Below, in pieces: positions 56,401 to 64,000 of a DNA stretch of 64,000 bases. Every line of letters starts with the position of its first letter. Position 1 is the first letter of the stretch. A model generated the notes under the pieces. That model saw only the letters and a list, made by a program, of their open reading frames with translations. It did no database searches and was not told the origin of the DNA. Made by a program: the position numbers and the translations under genes. Source of the DNA: Telmatactis stephensoni (lineage: Eukaryota; Cnidaria; Anthozoa; Actiniaria; Isophelliidae); NCBI GenBank assembly GCA_029948255.1, contig JALIZF010000865.1, forward strand, positions 1 to 64,000, written 5' to 3'.

Positions 56401-59400
56401 TTAAACTATTACACACTAGCTATTAGTTTTTGTTTCACGAGTTTTTTGAAATTACTCTAGTATTAGAGTGATTTATATTTGACCGTGAAAGAAAAATGGC
56501 TGTTTAGTTTGTAGTAGTTGATAAGAAACAAAAGAAAACAATGGCTTTAGAGTCTATTACCAACTATTAGTTTGACTAATCTTTCATGATCAGTGAGTGA
56601 GTCGTGTATCTACGTACTAAAAACGCATTTGTATATCTAATGCGATCAATAAATGGCACGATGCAATGCTAGAAGAGAAATCTCACTAAGGAAACGTCCG
56701 AGCGGTGACCATACTGTCTATTGCCCTAACAAAGCAGAGAAAATAATTCTCTGGACTTGGTGGGATTCGTACCCACGGCCCCCTGGATTTGGACGCCAGT
56801 GCTCTACCATCTGAGCTAGAAGTCGACTGTCTTTTCTCGAGATAGTTGTGGGTATAATATAGATATGTTGGTACGCGGTGTTACAATGGAGGAACGAATG
56901 TAATCAAAGACCACGTAGATAGAATTTGGTCGAGAGCAAAACAGATTTTTTTCATAAAATTACCTTAATTGTTAAATCTCCTGTTTGTATGTTTGATTCT
57001 GTAGATGGCTATAATGAAGAAGACATCACTTATCACTGGGAAACAAAACAAAGCGATGGAATGATGTTTGTGCCAGTTGATGCTAAAGTATTGCCGCAAT
57101 TTAAACTCATTGGTCTCAAACTGTCATCAAAGTTTACGAAATACGTCATTGGTACATAGATTTATTTATCACTGCAACACAATTTCTCCATGGCATTTTA
57201 CATATTTAAAATAATCCCGTTCCCTCTGGACGTTTTATACCTACACTTCCAGAATCCTTTTCGGTAGCTTTTTTGTTGTTGTTGTTGTGGTGGTGGTAGT
57301 TTTTACTATTGTCTTGGTATTCACAAAGGAGTTTTGTTATTTGGATATGAACTAAGAAATTTCGTAAAGGATTGTGGTAGTTTGGTATCACATGCCAATA
57401 GGGTAAGGGTCAATATGAACTGAAGGCTCAGTGGTATACTACTTATTGGCCGATTCCTTGTCTTTTACGTTTCAGTGTCCGTACACTTAGAGTGGTTTTC
57501 GTATGAGTGGGAAACTGACCGTACCGTACCGTGACCGTGTCAGTACCGTAATGTCTATAAAAACATTCGAAAATCCTGCCGTAACCTTACCGTGCATTGA
57601 CCGTAACTGGTACGGTCAGTTTCCCACTCATACGAAAACCGCTCTAACATACGGTACTGATAACTTAGCGTACTATTTTTGTCCTCAGGAAACTGGTCAG
57701 GCGTCACGGCAACGTTTACGTTTCAACGCACGTACAGTTTCTACGTAATTCAGATCTACGGACCAAGCGGTTTGATCGTTCTTCTTTCCTGGATATCATT
57801 CCTTTTACCACGTGACCAATCACCTGCTCGCGTGACACTTGGAGTCACGTCAGTACTGACCATTGTCACGATATTCACTATGTCAAACCAAGCTATGCCA
57901 AGGGTGCGTATCTGGGTGTATCTGTTCTCGTGCTATTTTTGTGAAGACTGTGAAAACGGTACGCGGTCACTACATGTCGCGGTCGTGTCGACACAAATCT
58001 AGTCCGCCATCTTGAAATGACCGCATGCATTGCATTATGGGAACGTTAACTCAGTTAAAAAAACGAACTAGTTTCGATCTAAGCTGTGCTCCGTGATCAG
58101 ACTTGGGTCGTATGGTGGCTGCTACGTGTGTGCATGTGTGTAAATTTGCATGTAAATGTGTAAATGTGCAACTGTCTCGTAATGAAAGTGCCCTTGTAAA
58201 CCTTCGACTCGATCACGTTCAGCTGCGCCCTTCGTAATTCAGCACTTGTGCTGCAAGGAAGGGTGATGAGCTACACCAAATTTAATATAACTCAGTTAAG
58301 GAACACCAAACAAAAGAGCAACAAACCATGACGATGTCAGTGACGTTTTAAGAACTTTCGTTGTTTGCAGTTCTTTTGTTTGGTGTTATTTAACTGAGTA
58401 AACAGTAAGCAGTTTTTAAATTTAGCTCATTTTTCTCTTTTGTTCTTTTTGACTCTGCAATATTTACACTACAACATTTACAAAGTTCCACACTAAGACG
58501 TCGAGGTTTCCGTGGCATTACATCTTTAAGAAAACATACTAAAAAGCATTCGGCAAAAAGCCCACGCCTACGTAACTCACCCGAAAGGGAATATGAGTAG
58601 AAAACACTAAAAAAACATAAAACTGCACGGATATCAACACAGCGGTTCGCAGCCAGCCCTTGTCTCGTTCTTATACAATAAAAACGTCATTTGTTATTGC
58701 CAAAAATTAAGACCAAACCGAAAAAAGAAAAAAATTGCAGCTACCCATACTCCTATTCGGTGTAGTCGCTTGGTTTTAGGCCTCTCGTTCGACAACCTTT
58801 TTTGAAAGAGGTTTTTATCATGTCAACAATTTATTGCATCGCATGAATCAGGGACCGCAGAGCACCTTGAAAAGTGTGTGTGTGTGGGAGGGGGGGGGGG
58901 GCTATCATTTGAAAATAAAGAAGACTAACCAATCAAAAACGTTTTTAAACAGAACATTTGACTAGGTAGCTCGGAAAGTGTAACCTCCCCCCCCCCCCCC
59001 CCCCGTCTCCGCAGTGCCTGTGAATATTGCGGCGTCTGAATAAGTCACCAAAAATTGACTTTTTATTGTTTGTCGTCTCTGCAGGTGAACTATGTGAAAG
59101 CTATAGACAAATATCTAATCACGTGTTTCCTGTTTGTATTTGCTTCATTGATGGAATACGCTCTTCTCGCCATGTTCGCCTACAGGCAGCAGCAACACAG
59201 CAAGAAGGCTAAGAATGGACTAGCTGGAAAGGTGCGAAACAAGAACTATAGTTATCGTAGTTTGTTTAATGATTGTAATTAGAGCACGCGCAATTTTACT
59301 TGTACAGCGCGCGGATTGTTTTTAACGTCTTAGAAGCGCGCGCAGTGTATTTACATGCGTGATTTCTTGTAATTGTCACAACCGTTTACCCTGATGAAGA

Positions 59401-60308
59401 GCAAGTTGCTCGAAAGCTTGGATAATAAAAATGCAAGGCTGATGAAGCAAAATCTTGATTAATGAACTATAATACCCTTTTAGATGGTGTCAACAATGTT
59501 GGCCAACAACTCCCAGCATTTGGCTTCAACATGCGCTTTAAGTCAGTATGAAGCGAAAATTAATGTTTTTGCGTTTTTATAAAAGTTACTGCCTGAAAAA
59601 CAGGACTCCAAAATTTTAGAATTGACTATATCATGCGCCCCCCTCCCCAAAGGTGTAAGTGCGCCATTTGTCACCAAAAGACGCCATTTGTTTGCAGAAT
59701 ATCGATACTGTATGGTATATAGTAAGAAAGGCATGTTAAGAAACTGATGAAAGAAATGTAAACAAAGGAAAAAAAAGGAGGAGGAAGAGGAAAAACTGAT
59801 TTGGTCAGTTCATGTGTTCAGTTCACTGACTAAAGAACTCGCTCAATGAATTTGACAAAAGTACCGAAATGGAAATGGACCATAATTCGCTGCGGGCCCC
59901 CCACAGGAAGCCCAACTATTGAAATTTCTGTTATCACATCTTCAGTGCACGCCAACGTGAATGTCCTCTATATCAAACTAACTGAAATCTATCTTTCTAT
60001 AGAAAAATCTCTATCGATCGTCCTCAACGATAACCAACAACGACTCATCGAGGAACAAGATACCAAAGCGGCTAGTTTTCAGTCGGAAAGTGCGCATCAG
60101 AAAATCATCGCTGGCGTTCAAAAACGTATTCCAACGTGAACAAGAGAACGACATGTGTCATGATTCTAAACGCTGTTTTTATCGGGATGAGAACATTGCG
60201 TCCATTGATAGATACTCTCTTAGAATCTTTCCTTTGGCGTTTTTGATTTTCAATTTGTATTACTGGATCTGTATTTTTAGATTTCCAACTTTAATTATGT
60301 CTAGATAA
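51090..60308 (+). CDS. Anion-type Cys-loop receptor subunit (GABA-A/glycine receptor-like), nine exons, 452 aa
   Basis: Exons: 51090-51172, 51415-51503, 53560-53627, 54374-54594, 55697-55779, 57005-57151, 57689-57903, 59085-59231 and 60003-60308. The total of 1359 nt closes exactly. Exon 1 encodes a hydrophobic signal peptide (MLFIIFKVLLFNFVGIL) and is the least certain exon. The ligand domain has 'YDPRIRPNVNG', 'LDIFLRQDW' (loop D), 'IWLPDTYF' (loop A), a canonical Cys-loop with 13 residues between the cysteines (CIMDLRLYPFDIQHC), and 'ESYGYNEEDITYHW'. TM1 is 'YVIQIYGPSGLIVLLSW'. TM2 begins with the Pro-Ala-Arg of anion channels, followed by VTLGVTSVLT with the gate Leu at 9'. TM3, a short basic loop and TM4 ('IDRYSLRIFPLAFLIFNLYYW') follow. 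This is a pentameric ligand-gated channel subunit of the plasma membrane, likely chloride conducting; the ligand is unknown. Confidence 0.88.
51590..51672. repeat. Duplicated palindrome 'gcactgcagtgcaaatta'
   Basis: Two 18-bp direct copies, each containing the 12-bp palindrome gcactgcagtgc, lie about 30 bp apart in an intron of the receptor gene. Confidence 0.6.
52462..53054. mobile_element. CACTA-like non-autonomous element with TAA target duplication
   Basis: Ends CACTGGAAAAA and its complement, with matched subterminal blocks ('atttccatagtatg' facing 'catactatggaaat'). TAA flanks both sides (52459-52461 and 53055-53057). The core is made of 'tgtaaaaatcc' and 'catgtaaa' repeats in both orientations. 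A 3-bp duplication and CACT- ends fit the CACTA/EnSpm superfamily. It lies in intron 2 of the receptor gene. Confidence 0.78.
53100..53490. repeat. Simple repeats (AAAC)n and (CAA)n
   Basis: 'aaacaaacaaac' runs near 53115-53160, 'aaataaataaac' near 53310 and a (CAA)n run at 53454-53487, in intron 2 of the receptor gene. Confidence 0.8.
54698..54893. mobile_element. MITE 'gggacggaccattagaaaag'
   Basis: The ends 'gacggaccattagaaaagtg' and 'cttttctaatggtccatc' are inverted. A TTA-like trinucleotide on each side hints at a PIF/Harbinger origin. It lies in the intron before the Cys-loop exon. Confidence 0.65.
55340..55505. mobile_element. hAT-type MITE 'caggggcggatccagga'
   Basis: The ends 'caggggcggatccagg' and 'cctggatccgcccatg' are inverted, and two TGACGTCA-type sites lie inside. 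It is in the same receptor intron as 54698-54893. Confidence 0.7.
55846..56003. repeat. Foldback element with ~60-bp arms
   Basis: 'ccgaatcgaaatatggcgga' through 'aataactattgttctg' faces 'aaacaatagttattcaaatt' through 'ccatatttcgaatcgg'. It lies in the intron before 57005. Confidence 0.8.
56008..56283. mobile_element. Inverted-repeat element 'tgcacaaacattgac'
   Basis: 'tgcacaaacattgaccctttc' plus 'agaagctgagaccgaaatg' faces 'catttcggtttcagcttct' plus 'aaagtatcaatgtttgtgca'. The family is also at 4654-4972. Confidence 0.7.
56753..56824 (-). tRNA. tRNA-Trp(CCA)-like sequence, possibly a pseudogene
   Basis: On the minus strand: D arm 'gctcagatggtagagc', an anticodon region whose loop gives CCA after a T, a T arm 'gtggg-tacgaat-cccac', and 5 paired bases in the acceptor stem. 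The top of the anticodon stem mismatches, the T loop starts TACG instead of TTCG, and two acceptor pairs fail. It lies in a receptor-gene intron and could be a tRNA-derived repeat. Confidence 0.4.
57487..57647. mobile_element. MITE with 39-bp near-perfect inverted repeats
   Basis: 'ttagagtggttttcgtatga' through 'actgaccgtacc' and its complement 'gaaaaccgctctaa'. The core is full of 'ccgtaccgtgaccgtg' motifs. It sits about 40 bp before the TM1-TM2 exon of the receptor. Confidence 0.8.
58290..58401. repeat. Foldback 'actcagttaaggaacaccaa'
   Basis: 'aactcagttaaggaacaccaa' and 'caaaagagcaac' on the left face 'cttttgtttggtgttatttaactgagt' on the right, in the intron between TM2 and TM3. Confidence 0.7.
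58870..59005. repeat. G-run and C-run pair
   Basis: A (GT)n/G-run near 58877-58904 and a C-run near 58988-59004, about 80 bp before the TM3 exon acceptor. It may be a poorly assembled or unstable tract. Confidence 0.6.
59391..59415 (+). other. Hammerhead-core-like motif
   Basis: CTGATGA, then A, then a GAGC/GCTC stem, then GAAA. It resembles the CUGAUGA...GAAA core of hammerhead ribozymes, which occur in Penelope-like elements, but the extra A before the stem weakens the match. A second site with the same layout is at 60537-60566. Confidence 0.3.
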
Positions 60309-60685
60309 TTGTTGATGTCAGTCGGCCTTGATGAGGGCAATGCATCCATTATGCATGGGTACTTTCTTCTCGATTGTGTAGACTGGATGGTCATCTGTCT
60401 TTAAACTCCTCGATGACTCAAGTGGGTGGAGCTCTTCTTTTGGTGATTGTCAATGCTGTTATGTTTCCTAATGGTCGGTAACCATGCCTGCGTAATCTCG
60501 ATACCGCTGTCTCTCTCATTCAGTCTACACCATTGCCTGATGAAGACAAGCAGTAGCAGTCGAAACTTCCAATCAAATGACCACTATCGTGCATGAGATA
60601 ATAATAAGTATCCTTCATCAAACCACTTTCAGTCTACTGCATAAATTTCTAGCTACCCCCAACGCGCAAGGCATTATTGAGATTT

Positions 60686-60838
60686 ATAAAATAACTCTTA
60701 TATAACGCGCGCTCTAATTGGCTGAAATCGAAAACCCGTGTTTGATGAGAGTATCATACACGCTCACGTCAATTTGTTTTTTCGCCGGTGTTTTCTTTTT
60801 CCTATTTTCGTCTATTTGCGTGTTAGTTATTTTATAAA
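60686..60838. mobile_element. Short TIR element 'ttataaaataact'
   Basis: 'tataaaataactcttatata' at the left faces 'agttattttataa' at the right, and 'cgcgctctaattggctg' is similar to the interiors of the 3933-4075 and 20188-21144 elements. Confidence 0.5.
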
Positions 60839-61768
60839 AGAAATAAAAAACGGGTTCCCGTGTTTGATAGCCTGATCAAAACACGCGTGATGTTGGGAGA
60901 ACACTCGAGAGCTGTGAAAGCACGAGCCAAGTGAAAGTAGAGAATTCTTTCATTATGTCTAGATAGTTGTCACGTGCTAAAGACACGTGATCAGATATCG
61001 GGCGTTGGATATTTTCTAGTAGGTCAGAGGAGTGGGTAACTTATCCTCTTTTCCAACTTCAAACATACAATTCTATCCCATGCAGAGCAATTGAGATTGT
61101 AATTCACTTAATTGCGAAATTTTACGGTGACGCAATTCCAGCGCGTTTTTTTATTTGCGAAAATCGAGAAAATAAATTGTCGAGAAAACTTCGATTCAAG
61201 CCGCATCTACACGAGAAATCAAGGAAAACTTTGATCCTCATCCTTTTGTATATAGTTCATGAATTCAAAAACGACGTTGGCGAATCTGAATCTGAGACGG
61301 AACATACTTTTCATTGCTTTTGTATATTTCCTGACTAAAATACGAAAAAGCACAATTCTATAACTCAAAACTCATAACTGATATCCCAATATTACAACAA
61401 ACTACTGACATCATTCAGCTTTGTATATATCAAAAGTTGTAGCTTTCTCGGTCTCAGATCGTGTCAGATTCAGATCTCTGACGTGTAAACGATTGACAGT
61501 GCACGTGTGTGACTGAATTGTTCACAAAATGTGATTTTTTACTGATATTTTGAACGCCATTTCTCGCTTTATCAGTGAGGTCTCGGGGCACTGTCTAGGT
61601 CTTGTTATGGAAGAAAAATATTAATATTTATTGTAGCAAATACTATATATCAGCACAACGGCACTACATAAGATGGATCTACAAAAATACTAGCAAGGTT
61701 CATGGAAGACATTAGTAATATAAATTAAAAGTCAAAGTTTGTAATGAATCTCCATAACCGTATTATAA

Positions 61769-61857
61769 GATAACCTGTGTACAACCGTTACCCACCCCTC
61801 CCATGTTTTTCCCCGTATAAAAAGGGGGGAAGGGTGGGTAACGGCTGTACACAGGCT
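61769..61857. mobile_element. ~90-bp hairpin MITE 'gcctgtgtacagccgttacc'
   Basis: 'cctgtgtacaaccgttaccc' and 'gggtaacggctgtacacagg' are inverted, with C/G-rich inner arms. Confidence 0.75.
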
Positions 61858-61929
61858 AATAATAAGATTAAATATGACTTAGTTATTAAGTGTCTGAGCA
61901 GTTTGTTAATTAACAACCAACTACAACCC

Positions 61930-62293
61930 TAATGAGCTGAGTGAGCTGGACAGAAATGAGAACTAATCAGTCACGATCAATACTAGAAGAACTCCAAACC
62001 ACACGCCAGCTGCTACCCCATACAATGGAAAGGAAACTAGGATATTTTGGCCATGTAACCAGAGCAGGGAAGCTTTCCTCAATCATTCTCCAAGGAAAGG
62101 TAGAAGGCAGAAGGCCACGTGGACGACCAAGAAGAAGGTGGACTGACGATATTAGAAGAGTGGAGTGGAAGATCCCTAACGGAGTGTAGTGTAGTAGGAT
62201 GGCAAACAACAGAGAAAAATGGGGAAAGATGACTAAACTTTGGATCTCCGACCCTCATTCCTGAGGATGGAAAACGACGACGACGACGACAAC
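61930..62293 (+). mobile_element. 5'-truncated LINE 3' end
   Basis: A frame ending at 62189 encodes a classic LINE ORF2 C-terminus: 'RKLGYFGHVTRAGKL' followed by 'GRRPRGRPRRRWTDDI'. The frame then breaks near 62185. The element ends in an (ACG)n run (62274-62291), a typical LINE tail. The reverse transcriptase core is missing. Confidence 0.85.
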
Positions 62294-62315
62294 CCTAATA
62301 TTTCCAATCATGAAC

Positions 62316-62575
62316 ATCATGATAACCGTACATGTCTTTGAACTCGTCCAAGGCAGCCGAATGTGTAGTCTCCTTTGCTGTCGTTTTTTGTGTCGTCACG
62401 CAAGGCTTAAATTTTTTAAAGTTCTTTTTTATCATGCATGATAACCGCATATATTGTCTTTGAACTCGGCCAAGGCAGCCGAATGTGTAGTCTCTCCAAT
62501 TGCTGCCGTTTTTTGTGTCGTCTTAAGCCTTGCGTGACGACACAAAAAACGGCTGCAAAGGAGACTACCGAACGT
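62316..62575. repeat. Direct plus inverted repeat array, three copies
   Basis: A segment of about 85 bp ('ataaccg...tctttgaactcg', 'aaggcagccgaatgtgtagt', 'cgttttttgtgtcgtc') occurs at about 62330-62406 and again at about 62440-62524. Its end is then repeated in reverse at 62525-62573. Confidence 0.75.
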
Positions 62576-62936
62576 GACATGCTGTCGAATCATTTCCGTA
62601 ACGTTTCAGACGCGTGATTTGGGCTGCGGAACTGCAACTGTACCGTCACTATGAACGTCAGGGGCCACTTAACTGTCCGTACCTGACTAGCTAGTTATTT
62701 TCTGAAACTGGCAATGTGTATTTATTAAAGAATGAGCTCATTTGTTCGAAAGTGAGTTGAGACCCTTCCATGCGAGCAAATTTTCTAGAACAAATCATAT
62801 TTGACAAATGTGTTTTTGCTCGTTAGAATGAGAAAATTTGACCAAATTTCATCCATGACAGGCAAATATTCTGTCATATGAAATCGTGTAGACGTGAACA
62901 TTAGCTAACATTGCATTTGTCATCTGATAGAAAAAA

Positions 62937-62990
62937 TTAGGCTCGATTTCCAGCCGCTAAAATTCCTACAAGGCTGGAAATAGAGCCTAA
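62937..62990. repeat. Hairpin with 19-bp stem
   Basis: 'ttaggctcgatttccagcc' and 'ggctggaaatagagcctaa' pair at 18 of 19 positions across a 16-base loop. It may be a tiny MITE; a structured RNA is possible but not shown. Confidence 0.6.
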
Positions 62991-64000
62991 TATAACATTT
63001 GTCAAAGAACCGTTTGCTGATCATGTGGGAGGACCTTTAGCGCAAACAAAAAGTTATATCTATAGAAACTCATTGATTTTAGTCCTGAGATGACGCTAAC
63101 TCACTAGCTTTCGAAGAGATATATGACTGAGATTTTACAACTCGTAGTCCGAGTTATATCTTTGTTGTCATTTTTTCTCAGTACTCAAATTGCCAGGGTT
63201 TCCTGGATTTTTAGTGGGACTACTTGCATGGGCTCGTTTAATACAACTACCGTAACAATCAGTTGGTTTAATTTTAAGAATTTTTGAAAGTTTGCAATTT
63301 ATGGCCCACTAAAATGATGTAAACATGTTGACTATTTTAGTAGGCTAATTTGTAAAGGTTTTTCTATTACAGGAAAATGTCGGAAACTGTGTACACGGTA
63401 ACCATGGCAGCGCTATTAAAGTGCAGGATATGTGACATTTCTTCACTCGAGCGATGCTTTTATTGATATAACCTTGTCAAGATAAAACAATTACAAAACT
63501 CGTTGAGAAAAACAAAGGCGCTTTTAATGGTGTTTTTTCCTTTGTTTTGAAAATTTCAACTTCCTTGTAGTAGAATAAAGGCCACTGTTTTTGTAAGAGT
63601 GCTTTTGCTGTGGTAAACAAAACAACTTTTGATTTGTATGTGTCTAAAGTTGGACAGGTTTTTAATAATGTTTACACAGTACAGATCAAATACCAGCTTT
63701 TTGTTCAAATAATCCTCCTTAAAATTACACGCTTGTTGATTGGTTCCTGATCCATGTGAGATCACATAAGTACTTTACGTCGACCAATCAAAAGTCTTCT
63801 TATAAGTCATGTACTTTAGTTCAAAAAGTTAATTTCGTGCTAAGTAAGATCTAACGAGAACAGCTGCTGCAAATCACCCAATTTTTCCACGTACTGAGGA
63901 TGCACAATATGAATATACGTCTCCATAGCAAATAATCATATAGAGGCATGTTTGGGAATGCTTATTTTGTAATTATTTGAGCCAATTTGTCGGTTATCAA
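62991..64000. other. Gene-free end of the window
   Basis: No exon, element end or RNA gene is recognised. Short open frames only. Confidence 0.4.

Larger units (their letters stand above)
60309..61929. other. Gene-free stretch after the receptor gene
   Basis: Contains a decayed repeat with a CTGATGA...GAAAC motif (60537-60566), a MITE (60686-60838) and a short hairpin (61769-61857). No poly(A) signal is evident close to the receptor stop. No other gene is seen. Confidence 0.45.

Noticed and set aside
56753..56824. Functional tRNA-Trp gene
   Set aside because: Mismatches in the acceptor and anticodon stems and a non-standard T loop; kept only as a tRNA-like sequence at low confidence.
1..64000. 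CRISPR array or bacterial operon
   Set aside because: Spliced genes, SINEs and LINEs show eukaryotic DNA; no regularly spaced identical repeats with unique spacers are seen.

Overview
This window is eukaryotic nuclear DNA from an animal. Genes are split by GT-AG introns, coding exons are short, and intergenic and intronic DNA is packed with SINEs, LINE ends and many small inverted-repeat DNA transposons. A complete anion-type Cys-loop receptor and Notch-like EGF chains, together with this repeat style, suggest a cnidarian, most likely an anthozoan such as a stony coral or anemone. A sponge is less likely because most sponges lack Cys-loop receptors. The species assignment is inference.

Four gene loci can be reconstructed exon by exon, all on the + strand. 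(1) 2962-8330: a six-exon Spinster-like MFS transporter of 501 aa. (2) Gene A, 12163-28182: a 13-exon type I membrane receptor of 1341 aa, with a signal peptide, one laminin-G domain, about 22 EGF repeats, a transmembrane exon and a tyrosine-rich tail ending in an ITAM-spaced pair of YxxL motifs. (3) Gene B, 29117-39287: a tandem duplicate of A starting 934 bp after the A stop. It has lost the transmembrane exon, has a different set of EGF repeats, and can be read as a secreted protein of about 954 aa. An intact copy of the A-type tail exon lies downstream but is no longer clearly connected. (4) 51090-60308: a nine-exon GABA-A/glycine-type receptor subunit of 452 aa. In all four loci the exon phases close exactly from ATG to stop.

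The rest is mostly mobile DNA. It includes a SINE broken by a LINE (1-1245), a nest of four inverted-repeat elements in the gene A promoter (9077-11958), and a decayed DUF3504-type (Crypton-derived) gene inside a B intron (36486-37380). Other parts are an hAT-like element (39421-40638), a degenerate tandem array of roughly 90-bp units (44715-46770), a CACTA-like element with TAA target duplications (52462-53054), a 9-bp-TSD element (50579-50795), a LINE 3' end (61930-62293), and many hairpin or MITE copies.

The A/B pair is the most interesting part. A is built like a signalling or phagocytic receptor: an adhesive LamG-EGF ectodomain joined to an ITAM-like tail. B looks like a soluble partner or a decaying copy. 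The duplication shows exon loss, exon relics, a microsatellite-filled new intron and a compensating splice.
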